A stretch of DNA of 64,000 nucleotides. It comes from JBKQHQ01 sp052148715. GTDB taxonomy: Bacteria > Pseudomonadota > Alphaproteobacteria > Rhizobiales > Xanthobacteraceae. The notes under the pieces are model-generated. The model was given only the letters and a program-made list of their open reading frames with translations. It ran no database searches and was not told the origin of the DNA. The position numbers and the translations under genes are program-made. The stretch covers positions 15,353-79,352 of the forward strand of contig JBKQHQ010000133.1 in the NCBI GenBank assembly GCA_052148715.1, written 5' to 3'. Shown here piece after piece: positions 53,501 through 61,057 of this stretch. Each line of letters begins with the position of its first letter. Position 1 is the first letter of the stretch.

Positions 53501-55825
53501 CTTGATGGCGGCCGGGTGCTGCTGAGCACCCACGTGCTCGGCCAGCTCGCCTTGTGGGACGCCGCCAGCGGAGCTTATCTGCGCTCGCTCGGCACGCCCT
53601 GTACCGAGGAGAATCTGCGTGCCGCACTGCTGCAGGCGGGAGTGATCAAGTCAGACGCTTCGGATGTGGCGCTCGCCCAGGCCATGGCCGATCTGTTCGA
53701 GCAGCGGGAGCTCAAGTCGGCTCAGGGAAGGAAAGTAAAGCGTCCGGACGGAACCGACGACTACCAAGATGTGCCCTTGCGGGCGCAGGACTTTTCGAGC
53801 GCGGCGCACCGCCGGTACGTCGCCTGCGCGATGCTCGGGCTGTTCGGCCACGGGCAATCGATCCGCCTCGCGGCCGTGCTGAAGGAAAGCGCCGACGATC
53901 GGGCCCCGCCGCTGCTGACGGTCAGCGAGAAGACCGTCATGGTCTCGGATCCGGCGAGCGGGCGCACGATCGGTCTGGTGCGTTTCGGCGGTACCATTGA
54001 ATCGGTGAGTGCGGCGCTGCTGGTGCCCGACGATCAGAGTCTCCTCTGGCAGGAGCCGGTGGGTGTTACGGGCGGGGTGGTCGAAGTGGTTTGGCCGAAG
54101 GTGCTGCCCGGCGCCAAGAGCCCGCGGCGCGTCCTCATCGTGCGTACCGGGCGCGGTTCGGTCTATCGTCTCGGCCTGCCTGATCTTGCCCCCGAGATGG
54201 CGTATGAGACGGGGGCGCAGGCGATGACGGTCTCGACCTTTACGCCGCAAAGGAAGCTGCAGCTCTTCTTCATCGGCACCACGTCAGGCGAGTGGATCGC
54301 GCTGACGCCGGCGGGATTCTTCACCGCCTCGCCCGGCGGCGTCGATCTCATCAAGATCGTGCGCGGCCTTGAGAGCTTTTCCGCGACGCAGTTCTATACG
54401 CTCAACCGCCCGGACTTGTTGGAAGAGAGTTGGAAGGGGGACCCCGAGGGCAAGTACAAGGATGAGTCGTTCAAGCTCAATCTCCAGAAGATCCTCGACT
54501 CGGGTCCGGCGCCGCAGCTTGAGTTTATCGAGAAGAGAACCGAGCGGGCAGGCGACACGGTGCGGCTCGCGGTGCGGATCACCGATACCAGCGGCGGCAT
54601 CGGTTCGCGCCTCGAATGGCGCGTCAACGGCAAGATCCAAGGCGAAATCAAGCCGGCGGCGCTGCAGGGGCTGGCCGCTCCGTCGCTGGGCACCGCCAAG
54701 ACCGTCGCGGAGACGCTGCGGCTCGATCCCACCCAGGCCAATGTCGTCGAGGTGGTCGCCTATAACGGAGAGGAGCTGATCTCGACGCCGCCGCTGCGCA
54801 TCAACGTCGATGCGGCCGGCGCGACGACCGAGGAGCGCTCGCGCCTCCACGTGCTCGGCATCGGCGTCGACAAGTACCGGATGAAACCCTACGAGCTCAA
54901 ATACGCGGTCAAGGATGCACAGACCTTCGTGCAGGCGGTCACGGCCGTGGGCAAAGGGTTGCTGGCGCCCGGCGAAACGATCACGCTGCTCGATGATCAG
55001 GTAACGGAAGCGAACATCCTCGAGGCGTTCGAGCGAATCGGCAAGGCCGCCAAGCCTTCCGACGTGTTTATTATGTTCCTCGGAGGTCACGGCAAGTCGA
55101 TTGCCGGACAGTACTACTATTATCCTCAGTCCTTGGACTTTGCCGCGGGGCAGACGGTCGAGCGCAACGGCATCGGTCTGGACAAATGGCAGGCGATGCT
55201 CGCGAAGGTGGGGCACATTCAGAAAGCGCTGCTGATCCTCGATACCTGCGAGAGCGGCGCGGCAACTGGACTCGTGCGCGGCGCCGAGAATGCGCGCCAA
55301 GCCGCCATGATCCAGCTCGAACATGCCACGGGTCAGAACCTGATCGCCGCCGCCCGCGCCAGCGATCCGGCCTACGAGGGCTTCCACGGACACGGTGTGC
55401 TCACCTTCGCGCTGCTCGAAGCGCTGAGCAGGAAAGAAGGCGGCGGCGACGATGACCGGGTCAAGGTCGGGCAGCTTGCGGATTACGTGGACGAGCGGGT
55501 GCCGGCGATTACTCAGCAGCTGTTCGGCGTCTATCAGAAGCCGGTGCGAAAGCTCTCCGGCAACGACTTTCCGATCGGACTGCGGCAGGCCGGGCTCGCC
55601 GATAGCCCGACCGAGATTCCGCTGACACCGACGCACGTCGTCCTTCGCCTGGAGCGCGTGCGCGAACGCGCGCAAGCGGATGCGCAGGGCGAACGGCAGA
55701 TCGAAGCCGGCATGCAGGTGCGCGTGGTCGAGTTTGCCGGCCGCGACGGGCGGTGGGCCATCATCGCGCGCGCTGGGCAGAAGCTCGGCTATGTGCCGGT
55801 CGAGGCCCTTCTCAAGCTGCAATAG
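50573..55825 (+). CDS. Exported WD40-like / caspase-family (C14) protease with SH3-like end
   Basis: A 1750-residue protein. A signal peptide covers about 1-30 (AGAALFVLFPCLFDRLSA). Degenerate beta-propeller blades follow (ITLWNAENGHRLREI, IRIWDLADA, IALWSRKSGQLVRT, LALWDAASGAYLRS), with a coiled coil near 475-535 and two copies of an inserted module near 677-775 and 1006-1105. A C14 caspase-like domain lies at about 1424-1660: LHVLGIGVDKYR, His1506 in FLGGHGKS, Cys1559 in LILDTCESGA, then AARASDPAYEGFHGHGVLTFALLEAL. The last 60 residues look like a bacterial SH3 domain (GMQVRVVEF, GYVPVEALL). Peptidase activity is expected; family members often prefer basic P1 residues. The trypsin-like gene follows by 47 nt. 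Confidence 0.88.
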   Translation: MRDGFFTRWFVRAGAALFVLFPCLFDRLSAAPPEAERIEIVPQLSASFPARVDLFGSPQIDISGDGRVLVTRALSAQAAITLWNAENGHRLREIEIPQGYYGLWPMMSHEGTRFALKPYGLLYDTPTGRRAWNRWDFIAEISADGRYLLTLDRRAFNEKETPTPALRAGQIVDLQTGAATPLPPDTNLSEAAAWALPTNKFLLRSPQDVWRVIDPTGASPTLVTARAKPYPAPPADLIDKLFNNDSAELVRLQRTGSDLIYVREQPSGVEVYARKLGIELREKEFPLFSPNGRYMFRRDPDHRGHIRIWDLADAAKPQLIAERSYPDEADVLAFHPTKPWAFVAFASSKYANGYKVSALHLPDLEPVYDLGEASLSEVKLRLGGSGLEVVAERVAEKPEPAGADGAVAGEATRGTIFGLREIVASAGRSPVLFGPDQPLTELKSPSLVGAPLSFAASTIALTQQVRTLLGLTKTEQADLVGYDARRRALLEERLRVAFDALEKARADGGADKVKELEAELESLQREKATVLAGTLGGRAEIAPLDLGQPSFSSSPTLSVRTVEPANAGAEADAAAEERRTGYQFRPKMATATGDRPASVRTYPFKIGQQVFEVERLAASPGRPPMLRLQDERVRTPAGDYNDGLLAVLKDGAEIVTRHQSGQIALWSRKSGQLVRTIGTECTTRNVQEALRTRGFYNGAANGRPGAATKAALDRHFADIGARRDELLLSEEDAAKPDVQARLGLKASQFKDETDLIHFACQTLGFFGHYTSPEYAVLVDGSDTLVTAGEDGVQVADLGSGRILGRSVFGPEIHSGARVAFATLPLSGAGEPKIVVLKPGLQHVPLLHWPDDAPGQKAVLILNVGSSNDAVFSGGLAEDGEVRWLRWPDLAPLPRRELARSEQAAWNTNFKTLDAPGYQFELGKTVSLAGERALTVDSAVGAFIVGRAAADEGGSRIAPFPIFTDARVLAPGRAVAELDGGRVLLSTHVLGQLALWDAASGAYLRSLGTPCTEENLRAALLQAGVIKSDASDVALAQAMADLFEQRELKSAQGRKVKRPDGTDDYQDVPLRAQDFSSAAHRRYVACAMLGLFGHGQSIRLAAVLKESADDRAPPLLTVSEKTVMVSDPASGRTIGLVRFGGTIESVSAALLVPDDQSLLWQEPVGVTGGVVEVVWPKVLPGAKSPRRVLIVRTGRGSVYRLGLPDLAPEMAYETGAQAMTVSTFTPQRKLQLFFIGTTSGEWIALTPAGFFTASPGGVDLIKIVRGLESFSATQFYTLNRPDLLEESWKGDPEGKYKDESFKLNLQKILDSGPAPQLEFIEKRTERAGDTVRLAVRITDTSGGIGSRLEWRVNGKIQGEIKPAALQGLAAPSLGTAKTVAETLRLDPTQANVVEVVAYNGEELISTPPLRINVDAAGATTEERSRLHVLGIGVDKYRMKPYELKYAVKDAQTFVQAVTAVGKGLLAPGETITLLDDQVTEANILEAFERIGKAAKPSDVFIMFLGGHGKSIAGQYYYYPQSLDFAAGQTVERNGIGLDKWQAMLAKVGHIQKALLILDTCESGAATGLVRGAENARQAAMIQLEHATGQNLIAAARASDPAYEGFHGHGVLTFALLEALSRKEGGGDDDRVKVGQLADYVDERVPAITQQLFGVYQKPVRKLSGNDFPIGLRQAGLADSPTEIPLTPTHVVLRLERVRERAQADAQGERQIEAGMQVRVVEFAGRDGRWAIIARAGQKLGYVPVEALLKLQ

Positions 55826-55872
55826 CGCAGCGACCGGAAAATTGGTGAGCTCTGATCTTGGATGGGTCGCTC

Positions 55873-56688
55873 ATGAAAGTTCATATCCAGATTTTCGCTC
55901 TTGGTTTGGCTTTGTTGAGCGGCATCGGACCCGACGGAAAGGCTGCCGCGGAGGAAGAAGAGATCATCCTGGGCGGCAAAAGGATCGTTGGCGGCGAGCC
56001 GACTACTATCGACAAACATCCGTGGCAGGTCGCCATCGTCATCAAGCGACCGGCCGGGTCATACCTTTGCGGTGGCTCGATCATAGCGCGGAAATGGGTG
56101 CTCTCCGCGGCGCATTGCTTTCATGCGTCGGATCGTAACGACACGGTGCGAGCCAAGGCCGGAGCCACCAACTTCGTCAGACAAGGCGTGTGGTCGCAGA
56201 TCGAAAAGGTGGTGATTCACGACCAATATAATTCCGCGACACACGAGAATGACTTGGCGCTGATCAAGCTCAAGGTCGCGCCGGCCGGGCGCGTCATCCC
56301 GCTCCTCGACGCTTCGCAAACGATCCCGTTGAGCGAGCCGCTTGAAGTGACGGGTTGGGGCGCGACCGCGGAAGGAGAAGGCGCGGCGCGTGGCCTGATG
56401 CAAGCTTCGGTTCCGTATGTCGACAACGCCACCTGCAACGAGCCTTTGTCCTACGACGGCCGGGTCCTGCCAGGGATGATGTGCGCCGGCCGTCGCGAGG
56501 GCGGGGTGGATTCCTGCCAGGGCGACAGCGGCGGGCCCCTCGTCTGGAGGACTGATGCGGGGCCGGTCATCGTCGGCGTGGTTTCGTTTGGCGAAGGATG
56601 CGGAAGGCAACTGAAATACGGGGTCTACACCCGGGTGAGTGCCTACCGTGACTGGATCAACGGCGTGGTCGCCGCCGATCGAAATTGA
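55873..56688 (+). CDS. Secreted trypsin-like serine protease (S1A zymogen)
   Basis: A 271-residue chymotrypsin-fold protease. A signal peptide is at 1-25, then a short propeptide and the activation site KR37|IVGG (residues 38-41). The triad is His81 (LSAAHCF), Asp127 (ENDLALIKL) and Ser219 (CQGDSGGP); Asp213 in VDSCQGDSGG occupies the trypsin S1 position, so cleavage after Arg/Lys is expected. Cysteines fit the usual disulfides. ATG 55873 is preferred over TTG 55858. It lies 47 nt after the caspase gene and is probably co-transcribed. Such animal-like trypsins are uncommon in alphaproteobacteria. Confidence 0.92.
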   Translation: MKVHIQIFALGLALLSGIGPDGKAAAEEEEIILGGKRIVGGEPTTIDKHPWQVAIVIKRPAGSYLCGGSIIARKWVLSAAHCFHASDRNDTVRAKAGATNFVRQGVWSQIEKVVIHDQYNSATHENDLALIKLKVAPAGRVIPLLDASQTIPLSEPLEVTGWGATAEGEGAARGLMQASVPYVDNATCNEPLSYDGRVLPGMMCAGRREGGVDSCQGDSGGPLVWRTDAGPVIVGVVSFGEGCGRQLKYGVYTRVSAYRDWINGVVAADRN

Positions 56689-56753
56689 CGCGCTGCGCGA
56701 AAAGGGGCTTGTTCGCGATGAGATTTCAGCGGTCTCTGTACCGGATTTAAAGT

Positions 56754-56951
56754 GTGGGTTTGCTCGTGATCGTCTGGTGGCTGCAGACCAGCGCGAGCGT
56801 TCACGACCGCCCTGAAACTGAGATTGTACCCAACATACCGCACGCCCTGCCGGTTCTCTCTATCGCCTTCTCGCCGGACGGCACTCGCGTGCTCTCGGCG
56901 AGCTCCGGTAAGACACTCAGACTATGGGACGCCGCGACCGGGCAGCTGTAG
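56754..56951 (+). pseudogene. Truncated WD40 protein, 5' relic of a caspase-gene paralogue
   Basis: A 65-codon frame from GTG 56754: hydrophobic export-like start (GLLVIVWWLQTSAS), then ETEIVPNI, then one canonical WD40 blade (VLSIAFSPDGTRVLSASSGKTLRLWDAATGQL) followed at once by TAG. Nothing after the stop continues the propeller in any frame. The order signal - EIVPx - propeller mirrors the N-terminus of the 1750-residue protein (IEIVPQL…), so this looks like the front end of a second, deleted copy. Confidence 0.65.
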
Positions 56952-57110
56952 CGTGTTTGCAGCCTCGACCGCTCGCGGGATTGAGGCGGATTGCATAATT
57001 CCCCCCGCAAGACCGCCGAGCGCGCACCGTAGTTCGCCGCGCAAGGCGCGCCGTAGGCGGTATCGAGCAACCGAATGGGCGGACTGGTTCACTCAAGCGT
57101 GAGGCGCACG

Positions 57111-57135
57111 GGAACCATCGTCGAGCTATGCTGTT
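57111..57135 (+). promoter_or_regulatory. Possible EcfG-type general-stress promoter
   Basis: GGAAC at 57111-57115, a 16-nt spacer, then TGTT at 57132-57135, close to the alphaproteobacterial EcfG consensus GGAAC-N16/17-CGTT. It lies about 40 nt upstream of the 57174 start, a sensible distance. One base of the -10 differs. Confidence 0.35.
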
Positions 57136-57173
57136 TTCTCCCTGAAAACTCCATAAGAAATTCGGAGGTCGCG

Positions 57174-57368
57174 ATGGCGGTCTCTTATCTGGCGGAAGTT
57201 TACCGTGAGCGTGCCGAAGCGTGCTTCACGCTTGCGAAAGCGGCCAACGACGCTTCGAGCCGCAGCGCATTCGAGAAACTTGGCTGCGAAATGATCGAGG
57301 CGGCTGAAGCGGTTGAGCCAACTACACCGAAGGTGCCCGTTCAACCGGTCGCGCCGGCAGGAGAGTGA
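57174..57368 (+). CDS. Small helical protein (YRERAEAC family)
   Basis: A 64-residue protein: helical region VSYLAEVYRERAEACFTLAKAANDASSRSAFEKLG then an Ala/Glu and Pro-rich tail (VEPTTPKVPVQPVAPAG). It matches in pattern the very common short rhizobial proteins with Y-RERA-EC-LA-A-D--R--F, whose function is unknown. CGGAGG lies 5 nt before ATG 57174. The frame is open from 57075, but earlier ATG/GTG codons lack ribosome sites. A possible EcfG promoter precedes it, suggesting stress expression. Confidence 0.65.
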   Translation: MAVSYLAEVYRERAEACFTLAKAANDASSRSAFEKLGCEMIEAAEAVEPTTPKVPVQPVAPAGE

Positions 57369-57900
57369 CCGGGTCCAGCATTCTCGCTATGCGGCAAGAT
57401 TCGATTGGTCGGTTGGGTCCGAGCCGAGAAGTTGGGAAAAAGAGCCGTCCCCGCGCGCCTAGAAGCGATTTCGAACGAGCTTGTTGGCGACGAGGCGCGG
57501 CAGCAGATTTGATGAGGAACGGAATTCCGCTGCGCGGGCCTCGTCGCCCTTGACGGCAACAATGCCGGGGCTGCATGCACGCCGGTGCCGCCGTCAGAGG
57601 GTCCGTGCATACCATGCGGCCTGCCGACCCTAGAGGTTGCTCATTTATCGCCATCAATTCCAAGCTCGTGGTCAAGAGCTAGGGCGGCAGAGGTGCGTAT
57701 TGGGGGTGGGGGGAGTGATACGCACCTCGCCGCCGACCCTGACAGCCGGGTGAGCCATCAGGGGCGTCGCCTAATACCACGTGACCCGGCCGCCACGGAG
57801 GTTGTTAATTACCGTTGTGTTTCCCGTGATCAGGTCCGAACCGTGCCAGAACCACCATGGCAGCTGAATGCGCGCAGCGGCCCGGATCGACATGGCGTCT
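57369..57900. other. Intergenic region with a G-rich-loop hairpin
   Basis: No supported gene in this stretch. A long hairpin at 57683-57734 has arms of 17-18 nt (GGCGGCAGAGGTGCGTAT with ATACGCACCTCGCCGCC, one bulged A) and a 17-nt loop made mostly of G runs (GGGGG and GGGGGG). No U-run follows on either strand. Confidence 0.5.
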
Positions 57901-58009
57901 CTAGAGCACGTCCCGTTCCGTTGGAATCGGGACATGCTCTGGAATGCATTGTTTGGCTCATGTTCTTGTCGGCAAACCGGTGTCCACTTTGCCGGAACAT
58001 GCGCTAAAC
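57901..58009 (+). repeat. Dispersed palindromic intergenic repeat, copy 3 (best preserved)
   Basis: Two adjacent palindromes: AGAGCACGTCCCG…CGGGACATGCTCT (57903-57940) and CATGTTCTTGTCGGCAAA…TTTGCCGGAACATG (57959-58001). It is the reverse complement of the 13824-13926 element and shares its second part with 30126-30186. The remaining bases to the reductase gene (58010-58156) hold nothing I recognise. Confidence 0.7.
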
Positions 58010-58156
58010 GTCCGAAGTCGGGCCACTTGGGCCATCGGTGCTAAAAACAGATGATTTAGCTAGCTCAAATCGGCTTAGGCTTGAACAAATTCTTGAACTG
58101 CTCTCCAGAAATAGCCGTGATCGATGCTCCATTCCTAGTCGTCTCGTAATCTGTGC

Positions 58157-59104
58157 TCAGCTATGCCTTCTTGAAGAAGGATCAGCTCCCCGCCCCATCC
58201 GGTAGGGCTTGAGGATCGCGTAGACCGCCTCATGCGAGGGTGTTGAGATGCTGTACTTACGTCCGAGGGCGACCACCTTGCCGGCGAGCCAGTCCAATTC
58301 GAGGCGGTTGCCCGCGTCAAGATCGTTCGCCATCGAAGCCTTCATCATCGGCGAAAAGCTCGCCACCGAACGATCGAGCTCTGCTCGAAAGTCCGGCGGA
58401 AACTCGACTCCGGCTGCACGACCTACAGCAATCGTCTCATGCATCAGCTTGAAGAAGAAAGCCCGCATGTCGTCGTCGTCGCGGATTACGCCGAGGGGCT
58501 GGCGAGTGGTCGCCGTGATACCGGAGGTGCCCGAGAGCAGCACGAACTTCTTCCAAATGTCGAGAAGCATATGATCCGTCAGCGTGATGTCGATATCCGC
58601 CGCTTTTATTTGCTCGACGTAACCGGCGAGTATGGGATCAGGACGCCGGTCGAGGCGGCCACAGCGGACTTTGGCCACTGAGCCGGTGTGGCGGATCACG
58701 CCCGGCCGCGCGATCGTCGCGACAACATAGGTCACCCCGCCAATCGTGGCGTCATCGCCAAGGACCGGAGCGAGTCGCTCGACGCTGTCGACACCGTTCT
58801 GAAGCGTAATCACGCGGGTGTTAGAGCTTACGAGCGGGCGCGTCTGCGCCGCTGCCGCATCCGTATCCCACAGTTTAACGGCGAATAGCACCACGTCGAC
58901 CGGCCCGACCTGCTTTGGGTCGTCGGACACAGTGACGTCCTTCAGATGGAGGTTGCCGAGGGGACTCTCGATCTCAAGGCCATCCCGGCGAATGGCGGCG
59001 AGATGCGCGCCACGCGCAATGAACGTCACGTCGTGTCCGGCCGCGGCCATCCGCCCGCCGTAGTAGCCTCCGACGGCACCCGCTGCCATGACCGCGATCC
59101 GCAT
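58157..59104 (-). CDS. 2-Dehydropantoate 2-reductase family protein (PanE/ApbA)
   Basis: A 315-residue NADPH-dependent ketoacid reductase. The Rossmann motif reads MAAGAVGGYYGG, so the first Gly of GxGxxG is Ala here. Other family blocks are present: VVLFAVKLWDTDAA, ITLQNGVDS, the catalytic Lys in LLDIWKKFVLLSGTSGITA, and the C-terminal SMANDLDAGNRLELDWLAGKVV with the substrate Asn/Glu region. ATG 59104 follows GGAGGGG. Being beside a sugar-acid-type dehydratase rather than pantothenate genes, it may reduce another 2-keto acid. Confidence 0.82.
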   Translation of the reverse strand: MRIAVMAAGAVGGYYGGRMAAAGHDVTFIARGAHLAAIRRDGLEIESPLGNLHLKDVTVSDDPKQVGPVDVVLFAVKLWDTDAAAAQTRPLVSSNTRVITLQNGVDSVERLAPVLGDDATIGGVTYVVATIARPGVIRHTGSVAKVRCGRLDRRPDPILAGYVEQIKAADIDITLTDHMLLDIWKKFVLLSGTSGITATTRQPLGVIRDDDDMRAFFFKLMHETIAVGRAAGVEFPPDFRAELDRSVASFSPMMKASMANDLDAGNRLELDWLAGKVVALGRKYSISTPSHEAVYAILKPYRMGRGADPSSRRHS

Positions 59105-59243
59105 GTCACCCCTCCGTTGGACCAGGTATTCGCCTCGCCCGGAAGCTAGCACGTTGGAAAGGGCTGGGGCGACGGAGGGTCGTGTGGCATAACAATAAGA
59201 TGTCATACGTGCGAAACGAAGTTCGGCCCGATCCGGTAGGAGC

Positions 59244-60335
59244 TTAGATGCGATAATCGCGCAAGATTTCCGGCTTGAAGGCAAGCCCGTGGCCGGCCCG
59301 CTCTGGCGCGGTGATTATGCCGTTCACCACCGGTACCGGATCAACGAATAGGTCGCTCGATAGACCCATGTCTTCGATCCAAAGGCCGTTGGGGATTGAG
59401 GCGAGCAGTTGCACGTTCAGCTCTGGGAAGAGGTGCGGCGCGATCGTGATGCCCCAGGTGTCAGCAAGCACCGAGGTCTTGCGCAGATCGGTGAAGCCAC
59501 CGCGCATCGGATCGGGTTGAAGAACCGGAATGCGCGTGTTCTCAAAGAACGGCCTGAGATCGAAGCGGGTGAAATGGGTTTCGCCGCCGACGACGCGGAT
59601 CGACAAGGCTTCTGCAACGCGCATGTAACCTTTGAAGTCATCGGCCGGAACCGGCTCCTCGAGCCAGTAAATGTCGTACGGCTCAATCTTGCGACCCATC
59701 TGGATGGCGACATCGGCGGTCCAGCCCTGATTGACGTCGATCATGATCTCAACGTCGGGGCCGAGCGCCTCGCGCATGCGACGCACGTTATCCACGTCGC
59801 CGCGCAGATCATTGGTGTGCGCCACCTGCATTTTTATCGCCTTGTAGCCCTGCGCCTTATAGTGCAGCGCCTTCTCGATCATTCCATCGCCACCGGAGCC
59901 GCGGAAACAACCGCTGCCATAGACCGGAATCTGCGAGCGGAAATGTCCCCACAGTCGGTGCAGCGGCAGGCCTGCGCGCTTCCCGACCGCATCCCACAGC
60001 GCGATGTCGAGTGCCGACATAGCCATCGTAACGATGCCGCCGCGATTGTAAGTCACGGTGGCACGCCAAAGATCGTTCCAGATGGCCTCGACCGCGGTGG
60101 CGTCCTTGCCAATCACGCGTGGCAGGATCGTCTCCTCCAACGCCGTCGCAATGGTGCGCAGCCCCGGCCGGAACGAGAACAGATAACCCATGCCCACGAT
60201 GCCGCCCTCGGTCTCCACATCGAGTACCAGGAGATTGCGGGCGTCGCCGAAGGCATGCCCCTTGAGCCACGGCGTTTCGGGCCAGGGCACCCGCAAGATG
60301 CTCGTCCGGATGGCGGTGATGGTCATGTCTGTCAT
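59244..60335 (-). CDS. Mandelate racemase/muconate lactonizing enzyme family protein
   Basis: A 363-residue enolase-superfamily enzyme: N-terminal capping domain to about 125, then the barrel with AIKMQVAH (general-base Lys region), metal ligands Asp in IMIDVNQGW, Glu in YWLEEPVP and Glu in VGGETHFTRFDL, and the catalytic His in APHLFPELNVQLLAS, which places it in the mandelate racemase subgroup. Probably an acid-sugar dehydratase or racemase; substrate unknown. Same strand as the reductase downstream (139 nt), so they may act in one catabolic route. Confidence 0.87.
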   Translation of the reverse strand: MTDMTITAIRTSILRVPWPETPWLKGHAFGDARNLLVLDVETEGGIVGMGYLFSFRPGLRTIATALEETILPRVIGKDATAVEAIWNDLWRATVTYNRGGIVTMAMSALDIALWDAVGKRAGLPLHRLWGHFRSQIPVYGSGCFRGSGGDGMIEKALHYKAQGYKAIKMQVAHTNDLRGDVDNVRRMREALGPDVEIMIDVNQGWTADVAIQMGRKIEPYDIYWLEEPVPADDFKGYMRVAEALSIRVVGGETHFTRFDLRPFFENTRIPVLQPDPMRGGFTDLRKTSVLADTWGITIAPHLFPELNVQLLASIPNGLWIEDMGLSSDLFVDPVPVVNGIITAPERAGHGLAFKPEILRDYRI

Positions 60336-60970
60336 GATGCTTCCTCGGCGATATGTGTGAGCAGCTTATTTCGATAGTGAGGGGTTGCTGAGGACGACCA
60401 GCATAGCCGATCCTATTGCAAATCGTGTCGGGTTGCGGGACCGATCCTGCCCTGGGGCGACGATCCCTACCTACCGTTCTTGTCCGTTCTTGACCCCAAC
60501 GGACGTCGCCCCGCCTGATCGAGCAGCACGGCGCCAACAGCAAGCCCACTGTCTGGCCTCGATAGCCGCCGACCGCCTGCGCAAGAAATCGATCGACATG
60601 TCGGACCAGTGCGCCGCGTACTGTCCGGACTTGTCGAAGGTGCTCCGACGGCTTGAAGTGTTAGGTCAACCGTGACGAGCCGCACAAGGAACTGATAATA
60701 GCAATATCCATAAGCACCTCTTGCTGACTGAGCCTATGTTCGCGTTTACGGCCCCCATATCCTTTCTTCCGCGCTAAATACGTAAGACCGAACAACACTA
60801 CCGGAACCAACAGCCTCTGGAGAGCGCCAACGAATTCTCGCTTTCGTCGGCGCGGCCAGCCGCAAATTCGTTGTCGGCGTCATGAAGCTCCTTCGCATGA
60901 ATGACAGTCACTCCGTTCTTGTCCAAGCGATTCATCCGGGCAGCTTAGAGCCAAAGTTGTTGCCGTGTTA
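60336..60970. other. Intergenic region without a supported gene
   Basis: About 635 nt. A plus-strand frame ending at 60675 (…RKKSIDMSDQ…VLRRLEVLGQP) looks mildly coding but has no start, motif or ribosome site. The part 60680-60800 is less GC-rich than its surroundings. I can assign nothing here. Confidence 0.35.
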
Positions 60971-61007
60971 AATTTGAAAACTGGCCGGACTGCAGAGGTC
61001 CGGCCAG
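60971..61007 (-). terminator. Rho-independent terminator of the Gly/Tyr/Trp-rich protein gene
   Basis: Perfect 10-bp stem CTGGCCGGAC/GTCCGGCCAG (60981-61007) with a 7-nt loop; on the minus strand it is followed by TTTTCAAATTT. It lies 50 nt after the stop at 61058, as expected. Confidence 0.85.
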
Positions 61008-61057
61008 TCGGTGGCGTCCGTCGGGGCAAGGTAAAACCCACCATGCCGTTTGTGGTT

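Noticed and set aside
54284..55822. 512-codon antisense frame under the caspase domain
   Set aside because: No motifs; the plus strand holds the conserved catalytic His and Cys blocks.
60467..60685. Possible transposase or repressor fragment on either strand
   Set aside because: No recognisable motif, no start or ribosome site, and the reading on each strand is equally poor.
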